Assembly (NCBI GenBank): GCA_013150955.1
Contig: JAADJD010000043.1
Span: 110,450 to 174,449, forward strand
Origin: Calditrichota bacterium
Lineage (GTDB): Bacteria; Calditrichota; Calditrichia; RBG-13-44-9; J042
Direction of reading: 5' to 3'
Length of the DNA: 64,000 bases
In this document: positions 8,916 through 18,102 of the stretch, piece by piece
How the letters are laid out: each line of letters opens with the position of its first letter
How positions within the stretch are numbered: the first letter of the stretch is position 1
Translations under genes and position numbers: made by a program
Notes under the pieces: model-generated
Seen by the model: only the letters and a program-made list of their open reading frames with translations
Told to the model about the DNA's origin: nothing
Database searches by the model: none

Positions 8916-10214
8916 TCAGGAATGTAACCAATCAATCACTCGATCGATGGCATCCACGCATTTTTCGCAGTATTGTTTAAGGAAATCTTTCCCCAGTGGT
9001 TTGGAGGGGGCGATTTGTTCTGCGGCGGTCAATGCCCGGGCGCCGTCAAAATCTACATAAGCAAATCGCGCTGTAAATTCATTTAAGGGGCGGCCAAAGT
9101 TCACGCCCGGCAACACCGCTACCCCGGTTTCTTCCAGCAAGCGTTCGGTGAATTCTTCGCTGGTGGTGATCCCCCGTCGGTACAGCTTTTCCCGGAATGG
9201 ACTGAAGTCCGGGAAGAGGTAAAACCCGCCTTTGGGTTCTGGAACAATGACGCCAGCATCCCGAAGTTTCTGGTACAGGTAACGTCCCAGGCTGCGCAGA
9301 ATTCGGCGGGAATTCCACAAATAACGCTCAATTTCCAGTCCCCCCTGAAAAGCCCGAATGGCGGCGTACTGGATGGGCGCTGAGGTAGAAGTAAACGTTT
9401 CCGAAGCCACCACGGCCATGGCATCCCGTAACCAGTGCAGCGATTTGGGGAACAGGAATGTTCCCAGTCGCCAGCCGCCCGCGCCACACCATTTACTCAA
9501 TCCTCCGCTGATAATGGTGCCCTCCGGATAAAATCGGGCGATGGACACGTGCTGGCCATTGTGGTGCAGTTCGCCGTAAATTTCGTCCGATAGTAACACC
9601 ACCCGGTAATAGCGGGCAACCCGGGCAATGGCCTTAAGTTCTTCTGTATTGTAAGTGCAGCCACTGGGATTGGATGGGTAATTTAAAATGATCAATCGCG
9701 GGCGCTCGGGGTCCGACTGGCAGAGCCGTTCGATATCCGTGGGCGTAATCCGCCAACCGGATGTGACCCGGGTTTCCAGCCAGCTGATGTGCCGTCCAAT
9801 AATATGGGCCTGCGGGGCATAAGAAACCCAGCTGGGATTGGGAATGACCAGATCGCCATAATACACCAGTTGCAAAATGAACATCAGCTCCTTGGAACCC
9901 GGACCGATCATCACGTCTTCGGCGGAGCAGTGGAGTCCCTGCGTTCGATTGTAGTAATTGGCCACAGCACCCCGCAATTCACGCAGACCCAGCACCGGCA
10001 GATAGTCCTTTTGATGAGCGTTCGCGCGCAGTTCCTCACTCACGGGATTGGGTACCGGAAATGGGGATTGCCCCAGCCCCATTTTGTAGATGAGCTTGCC
10101 CTCCCGCAGCAGACGGTTGCTAATTTCGTTGATGCGCAGGGTGGCGGAATTGGAGAGGCCGCGTACATTGAGATTTAAATGAATCTGGGGAACATTAATG
10201 CGGACGGCACACAT
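8916..10214 (-). CDS. PLP-dependent aminotransferase, class I/II (aspartate aminotransferase family)
   Basis: Transfers an amino group between an amino acid and a 2-oxo acid through pyridoxal phosphate. The 432-residue protein has the fold-type-I signatures in order: YLPVLGLRELRGAVANYY (~71-88), IVN-type substrate segment LNYPSNPSGCTYN (~177-189, with the conserved NPSG), the PLP-binding acid in LLSDEIYGELH (Asp ~210), and the catalytic lysine in SGGLSKWCGAGGWRLG (Lys ~241). The arginine expected to bind the substrate carboxylate lies further on, in TARFAYVDFDGA or nearby. The exact substrate cannot be read. It may feed the neighbouring amino-acid catabolic genes. It is convergent with the receptor gene and divergent from pepD. 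Confidence 0.85.
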   Translation of the reverse strand: MCAVRINVPQIHLNLNVRGLSNSATLRINEISNRLLREGKLIYKMGLGQSPFPVPNPVSEELRANAHQKDYLPVLGLRELRGAVANYYNRTQGLHCSAEDVMIGPGSKELMFILQLVYYGDLVIPNPSWVSYAPQAHIIGRHISWLETRVTSGWRITPTDIERLCQSDPERPRLIILNYPSNPSGCTYNTEELKAIARVARYYRVVLLSDEIYGELHHNGQHVSIARFYPEGTIISGGLSKWCGAGGWRLGTFLFPKSLHWLRDAMAVVASETFTSTSAPIQYAAIRAFQGGLEIERYLWNSRRILRSLGRYLYQKLRDAGVIVPEPKGGFYLFPDFSPFREKLYRRGITTSEEFTERLLEETGVAVLPGVNFGRPLNEFTARFAYVDFDGARALTAAEQIAPSKPLGKDFLKQYCEKCVDAIDRVIDWLHS

Positions 10215-10857
10215 TGCAGGCTTCCTTGTGGTTATGGTTCATCTGTGTGAATTAATATTGGCCAGGTTTGATGTTTGAGATTGATGATTGCTTTCACCGG
10301 GATTCCTCGCCTTGTAGGTGCCACATCAACGGATTCCAGCAGGAAACGATTTGAGGACCGGATGTCAGGCTCTTAAAAAGGTTGTAAATCGGTTGTAAAA
10401 AGGGGCTTTTAAAATTGAGGCGGTTATTTAGTAGGGGGTACTGCCATGAGATTATTTGTTGCGGAAACGGACATGGTTCGTCGGGTTCGACGTCCGGAGG
10501 CTCTCCATCGTTAATCAACGAACGGGGAAAATACTTTAGCACATCCTTGCCCGAATTATTGAAAGCTAACACGCGTTCCTCTCATTCACGCCTTCAAATC
10601 ATCGAAAAATTTAGCGGAAAGTATAAGAAATTTTGTTAAAAAAACAAATTTTCATTTTTAAAAATTTAAAAATATTTCGGGATTCCGTTTCTTTGCTGCA
10701 GACTGTTCCGCATTCGAAAAAATCTACCTCCGATGGGAAGTGTGAATTCACATAGTTCCCCTGTAACCATTTATTAAAAAGCTTGCTTTCTATGGTGAAT
10801 ATCGATTTATTTTGTTGTGGATTTTTTAGGACTATAAAAGAAAAAAGGAGAATTATT
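10215..10857. other. Divergent intergenic region, aminotransferase to pepD
   Basis: About 640 bp between two divergent genes. It presumably carries both promoters. I see no repeat copy, RNA gene or convincing small gene. An open frame on the minus strand at 10294-10572 has no signal, ribosome site or family resemblance. The last 200 bp are very AT-rich. Confidence 0.5.
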
Positions 10858-12321
10858 GTGAAGGATGTCATTCAGGGTTTGGAACCGCAGCGGCTGTGGG
10901 AACACTTCTACGAGATTGCGCAGATCCCCCGGTGTTCGAAGCATGAAGAGAAGATTCGCGATTATGTGATCTCGGTGGCCAAACGGAACGGAGCCGACTA
11001 CAAAGTGGACAGTGTGGGGAACATTGTGATTCGCAAACCGGCCACGCCTGGAAAAGAGAACAAACCCATTGTGGTTTTGCAAAGCCATTTAGATATGGTT
11101 TGTGAAAAGAACAAGGATGTCGCCCACGATTTCAGTAAGGATCCCATTCAACTCAAGCGAGAGGGCGACTGGATGATGGCCCGGGGAACGACCCTGGGGG
11201 CAGACAATGGCATCGGTGCGGCGGCGGCTCTGGCCGTGCTGGAAAGTCCCGACATTTCTCATGGCCCCCTGGAGTTGCTGTTTACGGTGGATGAGGAGAC
11301 CGGTCTAACCGGGGCCACCGGGCTGGGAAGCGATATGCTGGAAGGACGTATTCTGTTGAATCTGGATTCGGAAGAAGATGGGGCCATTTACATTGGTTGT
11401 GCAGGCGGACGGGACACGGAATTTTTCCTGAAATTGCAGACGGAGGCGGTTCCGACAGGATATGCAGCGGTCATGGTTGTGCTCGGTGGCCTGCAGGGAG
11501 GTCATTCCGGTTTGAATATCCACGAAGGACGCGGTAATGCCATCAAATTGCTCGCTCGTTTTTTGTGGAAAGTTGCTCCTGAGCTGGGATTCCGTCTGGC
11601 GGCCATCGAAGGTGGGAATAAACATAATGCCATTCCGCGGGAGGCAGACGCGATTGGATATTTGCCTTCGGATAAAGTGGAGCAACTGGTTTCCCTGGCG
11701 AATACCTATCAGGATATTTTCCGAAATGAATATCAATTGATTGACAAAGACGTTCGGGTGACCATCCGCACAGAGGGATTCCAGGCTCCCGAACAGGTTT
11801 TCTCGGAAGATTTTCAATTTCGCCTTTTAAATATGTTGTATGCCATGCCACACGGGGTCATTAGCATGAGTCTGGCGGTGCCGGGCCTGGTGGAGACCTC
11901 CACCAATCTGGCGGTGATTAAAACAGAAGCCGATCGGGTTCGCATTTTAACCAGTCAGCGGAGCTCCGTGGAAAGCCGGCTGGATGAAATCTGTGAGATG
12001 GTCTCCGCCGTCGGGAAGTTGGTTCAGGCGGAAATCCGACACGGGGATGGCTATCCGGCATGGCAACCCAATCCGGATTCGCATACGCTGAAACTGGCCA
12101 AACAGGTTTATCGGGAACTGTATGGAAAGGAGCCGGAAGTGAAGGCCGTTCATGCGGGGCTGGAAACGGGGATTATCGGGGACAAATTTCCGGGCATGGA
12201 TATGATTTCCTTTGGTCCCACTATCCTGGGTGCTCACTCTCCCGATGAACGGGTGCAGATTTCCACGGTGAAGAAATTCTGGGACTTCATGGTAGCTCTG
12301 CTGGAAAAGTTGGCAGCATAG
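10858..12321 (+). CDS. pepD: Aminoacyl-histidine dipeptidase (beta-Ala-His dipeptidase, M20 family)
   Basis: Cytosolic zinc dipeptidase with broad activity toward X-His and other dipeptides. GTG at 10858 is chosen as start because AAGGAG (10845-10850) precedes it; this gives 487 residues, almost exactly the length of E. coli PepD (485). An upstream in-frame ATG would add 25 unrelated residues. Motifs: PRCSKHEEKIRDY near residue 24, metal-binding QSHLDMVCEKN (~75), TLGADNGIGAAAALA (~118), catalytic acid in FTVDEETGLTGATGL (~150), and LNLDSEEDGAIYIGCAGG. These are the classic PepD/M20C signatures. A terminator hairpin lies just after the stop. Confidence 0.93.
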   Translation: MKDVIQGLEPQRLWEHFYEIAQIPRCSKHEEKIRDYVISVAKRNGADYKVDSVGNIVIRKPATPGKENKPIVVLQSHLDMVCEKNKDVAHDFSKDPIQLKREGDWMMARGTTLGADNGIGAAAALAVLESPDISHGPLELLFTVDEETGLTGATGLGSDMLEGRILLNLDSEEDGAIYIGCAGGRDTEFFLKLQTEAVPTGYAAVMVVLGGLQGGHSGLNIHEGRGNAIKLLARFLWKVAPELGFRLAAIEGGNKHNAIPREADAIGYLPSDKVEQLVSLANTYQDIFRNEYQLIDKDVRVTIRTEGFQAPEQVFSEDFQFRLLNMLYAMPHGVISMSLAVPGLVETSTNLAVIKTEADRVRILTSQRSSVESRLDEICEMVSAVGKLVQAEIRHGDGYPAWQPNPDSHTLKLAKQVYRELYGKEPEVKAVHAGLETGIIGDKFPGMDMISFGPTILGAHSPDERVQISTVKKFWDFMVALLEKLAA

Positions 12322-12334
12322 CGCCGTAAAGCAG

Positions 12335-12367
12335 ACGGCAGTCCTGTCATCGGGATTGCCGTTTTTT
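12335..12367 (+). terminator. Terminator after pepD
   Basis: ACGGCAGTCC / GGGATTGCCGT stem with a short loop, followed by TTTTTT. It begins 14 bp after the pepD stop codon. Confidence 0.75.
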
Positions 12368-12374
12368 GTTTAAA

Positions 12375-12541
12375 CTCAGATAATGCATTAGAACCACGAA
12401 TGACACGAATTAACACAAATAATATTAATGAAATACATTGGATTGTATCTGTATGAAAGTTTGCTTCGGGGTTTGTTCGCGATTTTGTGAATATGTTTTG
12501 GTTTCATTCGCGTGATTCGCTGTTTCGTGTATTATTTGATT
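12375..12541 (-). repeat. 166-bp MITE-like element, copy 2 (reverse, diverged)
   Basis: Starts CTCAGATAATGCATTAG and ends GTATTATTTGAT. The interior has the family landmarks AACACAAATAATATTAATG, ATACATTGGATTGTATC and TTCATTCGCGTGATTCG. The flanking tetranucleotides are no longer clean TTAT, so this is an old copy. It fills most of the gap between pepD and the SDR gene; the remaining ~120 bp hold nothing I can name beyond a likely promoter region. Confidence 0.8.
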
Positions 12542-12685
12542 AAATACAAATCGGTTAAAGCCGTTTTTTCACGCACGTCCTATCATGTGGATTGTCACCG
12601 CCCACCGGGAATGTTATAGCGGTTCGATAGTTTAACGAATTACCGATATCCTTTAAGAAATTATTAATGAGAATCAGGAGGGGTT

Positions 12686-13546
12686 ATGTTTCAAAAAGAA
12701 ACGTTGAAAGGAAAGAAGATACTGGTGACGGGAGGTGGAAGTGGTCTGGGCCTGGCCATGGCCGATCGGTTTGCCGAGTTGGGGGCGGATGTGGCCATTT
12801 GCGGGCGCACCGAAAGCAAATTGCAGGCCGCGGTGGAGCGCTTGCGTTCTCACGGCACCCGGGTCGAATATTTTGTTTGCGACGTTCGGGATTACGACGC
12901 GGTCGGTCGTATGTTTGCCGATATTGAGGATCGAATGGGACGGTTAAATGGGCTGGTAAACAATGCGGCGGGAAATTTTCTTTCGCCCTCTGAGGATCTG
13001 TCGCCCAATGCATTTCGGGCGGTTATTGATATTGTTCTGATGGGGACGTTTAATTGCACCCAGCATTTTGCCCGTCGGTTGATTGCTGAAAAATCCCCGG
13101 GAAGTATCCTGAACATTGTGACCACCTATGTGCATACCGGCTCGGCATTTGTCATGCCTTCTGCAGCGGCGAAGGCCGGGGTTTATGCCATGACCATGAG
13201 CCTGGCCTACGAATGGGCCGAATACGGCATTCGGGTGAATGCCATTGCCCCCGGGCCGTTCCCTACAAAAGGGGCCTGGTCCCGGCTGATGCCCGATGAA
13301 AAGTTCGAACAATTCTACCTTCAACGCCATCCCTTACACCGGTATGGCGAAAAAAGCGAACTGGCCAATTTGGCCGCATTCATCATGTCCGATATGGCAC
13401 CTTATTTAACCGGCGAGTGCATTACCATTGATGGGGCGGAACGATTGCAGGGCGGGCAATTTAATTTTATTACCCAGATGATGCCCCGGGACAAATTAAA
13501 AGCCATCTTTCGGGCAATGAAAGAAAAGGCCCGAAAGGGGCAGTGA
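12686..13546 (+). CDS. SDR-family enoyl reductase, 2,4-dienoyl-CoA reductase-like
   Basis: Predicted NADPH-dependent reductase acting on unsaturated acyl-CoA, as in degradation of polyunsaturated fatty acids. The 286-residue Rossmann protein has TGGGSGLGLAMA (~15-26) for the cofactor, CDVRD (~65), VNNAAGNF (~91-98) and the helix NPF-type segment IVLMGTFNCTQHFARR. Where most SDRs have YxxxK, this one has SAAAK (Ser159, Lys163). Loss of the tyrosine with a retained lysine is characteristic of the 2,4-dienoyl-CoA reductase subgroup. The tail region (LTGECITIDGAERLQGG) also fits. Start ATG follows AGGAGGGG. A small lipoprotein gene follows 23 bp later. Confidence 0.82.
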   Translation: MFQKETLKGKKILVTGGGSGLGLAMADRFAELGADVAICGRTESKLQAAVERLRSHGTRVEYFVCDVRDYDAVGRMFADIEDRMGRLNGLVNNAAGNFLSPSEDLSPNAFRAVIDIVLMGTFNCTQHFARRLIAEKSPGSILNIVTTYVHTGSAFVMPSAAAKAGVYAMTMSLAYEWAEYGIRVNAIAPGPFPTKGAWSRLMPDEKFEQFYLQRHPLHRYGEKSELANLAAFIMSDMAPYLTGECITIDGAERLQGGQFNFITQMMPRDKLKAIFRAMKEKARKGQ

Positions 13547-13569
13547 GTGCCTTTTGAACCGGAGGGTTC

Positions 13570-14067
13570 ATGCAATTCCGTCCCGGTGTTATGATTTCCC
13601 TTGGCCTGCTCATGGTCACCCTGGTTGCAGGTTGTGTGAGTGTGCGCTTGGTGGAGGATGCCTCCCTGCCGGATTTAATCATTCAGCGAGCCCACGTCCA
13701 CAAACGCAGCACGCCGATCTTACGCGGCCAGTTGTTTCCGGCAAAAGGGGTTTCCTGGGCAGAATATACCATTGAGGTACAGGTGTACAATCGCGGTGTG
13801 GCCGATTGGGTTGGTCCTCTGTACCTGGGTATGACCCAGACCAATGACGATTTCCTGCGGAATTATTTTGCCAAGTTTGTAAAGCTTACCGATGACGATT
13901 TCGTTTTGCCTCCCAGACAATCGCAGACCCTCCAGGTGAAAACGGCTCTGGCTAATGAGCTCCGGTTTTTACGATTGATTATCAGCTATCGCGCGGATGT
14001 GCCCCGTCTGGAAGATGGAAAGGAGTTTTTCACGAACAATAATGAGTACACCCTTCGTTTGCGCTAA
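13570..14067 (+). CDS. Small lipoprotein, unknown function
   Basis: I do not recognise the family. It is 165 residues: an N-terminal hydrophobic segment and a lipobox ending VAGC (Cys ~22), then a mature domain of about 140 residues. The mature part has alternating strand-like segments (AEYTIEVQVYNRGVADWVGPL, RQSQTLQVKTALANELRFLR in outline) resembling an Ig-like or CARDB-style beta sandwich, but this is only a pattern impression. Start ATG is preceded by GGAGGG. It lies directly behind the SDR gene, probably co-transcribed, and ahead of hflK with a separate promoter between. Confidence 0.7.
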   Translation: MQFRPGVMISLGLLMVTLVAGCVSVRLVEDASLPDLIIQRAHVHKRSTPILRGQLFPAKGVSWAEYTIEVQVYNRGVADWVGPLYLGMTQTNDDFLRNYFAKFVKLTDDDFVLPPRQSQTLQVKTALANELRFLRLIISYRADVPRLEDGKEFFTNNNEYTLRLR

Positions 14068-14133
14068 ACCATCGATGGGTTGCGCTGGTTTCCATGGAGA
14101 AATCTGACGACATGCAGCCACCGCCGCATTTTC

Positions 14134-14162
14134 TTGTTTGCCCGACCTTTTGCGGTTATATT
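14134..14162 (+). promoter_or_regulatory. Candidate sigma-70-type promoter for hflKC
   Basis: TTGTTT (14134-14139), 17-bp spacer, TATATT (14157-14162), about 80 bp upstream of hflK in the only gap of this stretch. Confidence 0.45.
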
Positions 14163-14240
14163 GAATTTTACAATAAATCCGGGGTAAAGTGTATATCCCG
14201 AAATGTAAACGTGTCCATAAAACAAAAGGGGTAACGTATC

Positions 14241-15233
14241 ATGCAAGATGACATGCCAATTGATCTGAACAAGTTTATACCCCGTCGATTTTCCCCACGA
14301 AATCTGCGCTGGGTGGTGCTGGGATTTTTCCTGCTAATCGTGCTGTTTTCTTCCTTCTTTACGGTAGATCCAGAGGAGGTCGGGGTCATTCTTCGGTTTG
14401 GGAAGTTTAATCGGGTGGTCAATCCAGGGTTGAATTTTAAGCTGCCTCTGGGAATTGAGCAGGTGTACAAAGTCCCTGTGGAGCGCCAGCTCAAACTGGA
14501 ATTTGGTTTCCGCACCGAGGAAGCGGGCGTGCGCACCCGTTATTCCACCCGATCATTTCAGGAAGAATCGCTGATGCTAACCGGGGATCTGAACGCTGCC
14601 GAGGTAGAGTGGATCGTTCAGTTTCGGGTGAAAGATCCTTACAAGTTTCTCTTTCGGGTTCGGAACACCATTCAAACATTCCGGGATATTAACGAAGCGG
14701 TCATGCGCGAAGTCATTGGCGATCGTACGGTTAACGAGGTACTGACCATTGGTCGCCAGGAGATTGCGGATGCCGTTACCCAGAAGTTGCAGAAGTTGTG
14801 TGATCAGTACGAGACCGGAATCAAAGTCGATCAGGTCGTACTTCAGGATGTGAACCCGCCCGATCCGGTGAAGCCAGCGTTTAACGAAGTAAATGAAGCG
14901 CAACAGGAAAAGGAAAAGCTGATTAACCAGGCCTGGGCAGAATACAACCGGGTCATTCCCAAGGCAAAGGGTGAGGCCCTGCGCATCATCGAAGAAGCGC
15001 GCGGATATGCCCTGGCGCGGGTCAATCGGGCTCGGGGAGAGGCCGCTCGCTTCGAAGCCATCTTCCGGGAATATGTAAAAGCCCGTGAAGTGACCCGACA
15101 ACGCATTTATCTGGAAACCATGGAAGAAGTGTTACAGAAGGTGGGCAAAAAGTTGATCATTGATGAAAAAGCCACTGGAATTTTGCCCTTGTTTCAAATG
15201 GATAGAACCGTAAAATCTGGGGAGACCAAATAA
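14241..15233 (+). CDS. hflK: HflK, SPFH/band-7 membrane protein, FtsH modulator
   Basis: Forms with HflC a large membrane complex that surrounds and restrains the FtsH protease. The 330-residue protein has one transmembrane helix (~26-43) after a short cytoplasmic N-terminus, then the SPFH domain (VDPEEVGVILRFGKFNRVV, NPGLNFKLPLGIEQVYKVPV) and a long charged alpha-helical coiled-coil region with the QDVNPPDPVKPAFNEVNEA motif highly typical of HflK, followed by EARGYALARVNRARGEAARF. It lacks the glycine-rich N-terminus of enterobacterial HflK. Its stop overlaps the hflC start by one base (TAATG), indicating coupled translation. Confidence 0.93.
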   Translation: MQDDMPIDLNKFIPRRFSPRNLRWVVLGFFLLIVLFSSFFTVDPEEVGVILRFGKFNRVVNPGLNFKLPLGIEQVYKVPVERQLKLEFGFRTEEAGVRTRYSTRSFQEESLMLTGDLNAAEVEWIVQFRVKDPYKFLFRVRNTIQTFRDINEAVMREVIGDRTVNEVLTIGRQEIADAVTQKLQKLCDQYETGIKVDQVVLQDVNPPDPVKPAFNEVNEAQQEKEKLINQAWAEYNRVIPKAKGEALRIIEEARGYALARVNRARGEAARFEAIFREYVKAREVTRQRIYLETMEEVLQKVGKKLIIDEKATGILPLFQMDRTVKSGETK

Positions 15234-16183
15234 TGCAAACAAAATATCTGATTTTTGGAGTTATTGGATTTTTCATCTTCATATTACTGGTTTCCTCCAT
15301 ATTCATCGTCAACGAGACCGAGCAGGTCATTATCACGCAGTTTGGAAAGCCAGTGGGACAACCTATTGTGGAGCCGGGTATTCATTTCAAATTGCCGTTT
15401 ATTCAAACAGCTCATTTCTTTGATAAGCGTTTTCTGGAATGGGATGGAGATCCCAATCAAATTCCCACCAAAGATAAGCGATTCATCTGGGTGGACACCT
15501 ACGCCCGCTGGCGGATCAAAGATCCCCTGTTGTTTTTCCAGCGGGTCAAGGATGAACGAGGCGCTCAATCCCGGCTGGATGACATCCTGGATGGTGAAAC
15601 GCGAAATGCCATTGCCTCGCACAATCTGGTGGAATTGATTCGAACGACCAATCGGGACTACATACCGAACGTGGAACTGGGAGAAGGGGAAACACCGGAA
15701 ATCACCATGCAAATCAAATACGGTCGGGAAAGGTTGACCCGGATGATTATCGAGGCGGCTGCTCCCCGATTGCTGGAGCTGGGCATCGAATTGCTGGATT
15801 TGCGGTTTAAGCGGATCAATTACGTGGAAGAGGTGCGCAAGAAAATATTTGAACGCATGATCTCTGAACGCAAGCGCATTGCGGATAAGTACCGGTCGGA
15901 GGGTCAGGGCGAGGCCTCGAAGATTCTGGGGGACAAGGAGCGGGAGTTGAAGCGAATCGAATCCGAGGCGTACAAGACGGCTCAGGAAATCATGGGTAAA
16001 GCCGATGCCGAGGCAACCATTATTTACGCCCGGGTGTACGATCGGAACAAGGATTCCCGGGATTTCTACCGGTTCCTTAAAACGCTGGAAATGTACAAAA
16101 AGACCATGTCAGACAGAGATTGGTTGGTCATTTCTACCAAGAGTGACCTGTTCCATTATTTGCAAAAACAGGCCAGTAAATAA
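15233..16183 (+). CDS. hflC: HflC, SPFH/band-7 membrane protein, FtsH modulator
   Basis: Partner of HflK in the FtsH-regulating membrane complex. It is 316 residues with an N-terminal membrane anchor (IFGVIGFFIFILLVSSIFIV), then the SPFH domain: VNETEQVIITQFGKPVG, PGIHFKLPFIQ, the FDKRFLEWDG/DKRFIWVDTYARWRI section usual in HflC, and a coiled coil with the RSEGQGEASKILGDKERELKR type sequence near the end. Start ATG shares a base with the hflK stop. A convergent terminator follows. Confidence 0.93.
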   Translation: MQTKYLIFGVIGFFIFILLVSSIFIVNETEQVIITQFGKPVGQPIVEPGIHFKLPFIQTAHFFDKRFLEWDGDPNQIPTKDKRFIWVDTYARWRIKDPLLFFQRVKDERGAQSRLDDILDGETRNAIASHNLVELIRTTNRDYIPNVELGEGETPEITMQIKYGRERLTRMIIEAAAPRLLELGIELLDLRFKRINYVEEVRKKIFERMISERKRIADKYRSEGQGEASKILGDKERELKRIESEAYKTAQEIMGKADAEATIIYARVYDRNKDSRDFYRFLKTLEMYKKTMSDRDWLVISTKSDLFHYLQKQASK

Positions 16184-16190
16184 CCCTGCA

Positions 16191-16224
16191 GGCTGGCGGA
16201 GAAATCCAGATTTTTCCGCCAGCC
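16191..16224. terminator. Bidirectional terminator between hflC and the quinone oxidoreductase
   Basis: Perfect 10-bp stem GGCTGGCGGA / TCCGCCAGCC (16191-16200, 16215-16224) lying between two convergent stop codons only 45 bp apart. Confidence 0.75.
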
Positions 16225-16228
16225 GGGA

Positions 16229-17218
16229 TCAGTCATTGGTAATCCGGAGGACAATTTTCCCGATGTTGCGATTGGCCTCCATGTAGCGATGGGCTTCCTG
16301 GACTTGCTCCCAGGGAAATACGCGGTCAATGATCGGTTTGAGCACTCCGCTGGTAAATAACGGCAGCAGATTTTCCTGAAACTCCCGGGTGAGCCGGATT
16401 TTGTAGTCCAGTGACCGGCTGCGAAGAGTGGTGGCGGTAATCTGGGCCCGTTTTTTAAATAAGTCGCGCAGGTTGACCTCCGGGACTCTGGTGCCGCCCA
16501 TGGTAGCAATCATCACGATACGGCCGTCCATGGCAAGGCAGGATAAATTGGGTTGCCAGTATGGGGCCCCAACCGGATCGATGATGACATCGGCACCGTG
16601 ACCGCGGGTAAGCGCCATTACTCCTTCTACGAACGAACCTTTTTTGTAATTCAGGCCCCCAATGGCTCCCAGTTGCTGGCAGAAGCGGATTTTTTCCTCC
16701 GAACCGGCGGTCACCACGGGAAACGCTCCCGCCTGTTTTACCAGCTGGATGGCAGCCGTTCCCACACCGCTGGCACCGGCATGGATAAGCACAAACTCCC
16801 CTTGCTGGAGTCGAGCAATCCAGTGTAATACCTGGTAGGCTGTTAAAAAGGCCTCGGGAATAGCCGCCGCTTCTTCGAATGTCAGGGAATCGGGAATGGG
16901 AAGGGCCAGATCTTCGTGAACGGTGGCGTACTGGGCATAACCGCCACCCGGCAACAGGGCAAATACCCGATCTCCCGGATGCCAGCGTCGGCAGCCCGGC
17001 CCGGTTTTGTCAACAATCCCGGCCATTTCCAATCCCAGCAATGGACTGGCTCCCGGTGGGGGCGGATATTTGCCTTCCCGTTGTAAAATGTCGGCCCGGT
17101 TTAAAGCGGTCGCTTTTACAGCAACCCGAATTTCTGCTTCTCCGGGTTCTGGTGTGGGGAATTCCCCCAGTTCCAGTTGCTCCGCTCCGCCAGGTGCTTT
17201 GACCCGTATGGCTTTCAT
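16229..17218 (-). CDS. NADPH:quinone oxidoreductase, zinc-independent MDR family (PIG3-like)
   Basis: Cytosolic medium-chain reductase that reduces quinones or other alpha,beta-unsaturated carbonyls with NADPH. It is about 329 residues. N-terminal GroES-like domain: MKAIRVKAPGGAEQLELGE, KATALNRADILQREGKYPPP, GLEMAGIVDKTG, GDRVFALLPGGGYAQYATV. Cofactor domain: LIHAGASGVGTAAIQLVKQ and GADVIIDPVGAPYW. The run ALNRADILQRxGxYPPPxGAS is typical of the PIG3/QorB-like branch. No zinc-binding cysteine cluster is present. ATG 17218 is chosen over ATG 17233 because GCAGGA lies at the right distance before it. The two genes here converge, sharing one terminator with hflC. Confidence 0.88.
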   Translation of the reverse strand: MKAIRVKAPGGAEQLELGEFPTPEPGEAEIRVAVKATALNRADILQREGKYPPPPGASPLLGLEMAGIVDKTGPGCRRWHPGDRVFALLPGGGYAQYATVHEDLALPIPDSLTFEEAAAIPEAFLTAYQVLHWIARLQQGEFVLIHAGASGVGTAAIQLVKQAGAFPVVTAGSEEKIRFCQQLGAIGGLNYKKGSFVEGVMALTRGHGADVIIDPVGAPYWQPNLSCLAMDGRIVMIATMGGTRVPEVNLRDLFKKRAQITATTLRSRSLDYKIRLTREFQENLLPLFTSGVLKPIIDRVFPWEQVQEAHRYMEANRNIGKIVLRITND

Positions 17219-17300
17219 TGGATGTCCTGCCATTTTTTAAGAGAAAATATACGCACAAAATGTTCTAAGACGCATCCGCGGTTTGAAAAATTTGCAATGA

Positions 17301-17465
17301 AGCCAAATGATGCCTTCATTCACAAAACACGCGAATGAATCCGGAAATATCCACAAATCCATGAATACGCAACGGAACACATTTTCATCCAGACACAATC
17401 CAATTCATATTATTGGTTTTATTTGTGTTAATTCGCGTGATTCTTAGGCTATTGCATAATCTGGG
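17301..17465 (+). repeat. 166-bp MITE-like element, copy 3 (forward, diverged)
   Basis: Runs from AGCCAAATGATGCC to GCATAATCTGGG. It keeps the conserved core GGAACACATTTTCATCCAGA and TATTGGTTTTATTTGTG. The flanking ATAA is lost. Confidence 0.8.
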
Positions 17466-17474
17466 TTTAATGTA

Positions 17475-17533
17475 TTTTTTAATTTTTAATTGGTGTTCAT
17501 TCGTGCGATTCGTAGGCGAATGCTTAATCTGGG
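17475..17533 (+). repeat. Truncated 3' end of the 166-bp element
   Basis: Only the right end is present: GGTGTTCATTCGTGCGATTC through GGCGAATGCTTAATCTGGG. It is most like the right end of the copy at 55590, which also has an A/T run followed by TTGGTGTTCATTCG. Confidence 0.7.
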
Positions 17534-18102
17534 AATATTTTTGTTCATTCGAGGTCAAAAGCATGATTTGGCATCATTTGGGATTAATATTCCGTTTTGG
17601 GAATTTGAGGGCATTCCCATTGTCGAAGCGATCGTGGATTCGCTGAATGGGATTTGAGATGTGGGTGGGTGCGCGCTGCCTGCCTCTGGTTTTGGGATGG
17701 ATTGGAATCTTTGAAGGACAAAATGTGTTGGGGAGCACATGGCCGTTCAAAAATATGATTTCGAAACCCCATGTTGTGGCCGGCCAATCCCATAACGGTT
17801 TTGCGGGGCTCCCAGGCGTCCAGAAGTGCGGGATACTGGATTATTTTGCAATCGATGCGATATTTTGGGCAATTTTTTTCTTGACATTCACAATTTTTCC
17901 ATATTTAATTTGATTTAACCATGGGCCTCGTGGGGTTTAAATTTTTGTTTACCTGACTGTGTATTCAATCACACGATCAATTGATTTATCGGGTTTATAA
18001 TACATCAAAAAGGGCGGATGACGTGCTCATTTTAATTTCGATATTTAATATTCTGAATCCGTTCAGGAGTAAGGAGAACACATAAATATTGGGAGGTATA
18101 AC

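Larger units (their letters stand above)
17219..18102. other. Long divergent intergenic region with repeat copies
   Basis: About 880 bp between the oxidoreductase and a lipoprotein gene. It contains one diverged full copy and one truncated copy of the 166-bp element (listed). From about 17535 to 18060 I see only AT-rich sequence. Open frames at 17413-17646 and 17647-17913 have no ribosome site or family features, and I do not call them genes. Confidence 0.55.

Noticed and set aside
10294-10572. 92-codon minus-strand frame in the gap before pepD
   Set aside because: No start context and no family features; it probably covers promoter sequence.
17413-17913. Two small open frames downstream of a repeat copy
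   Set aside because: The first spans a repeat fragment; neither has a ribosome site or a plausible composition.
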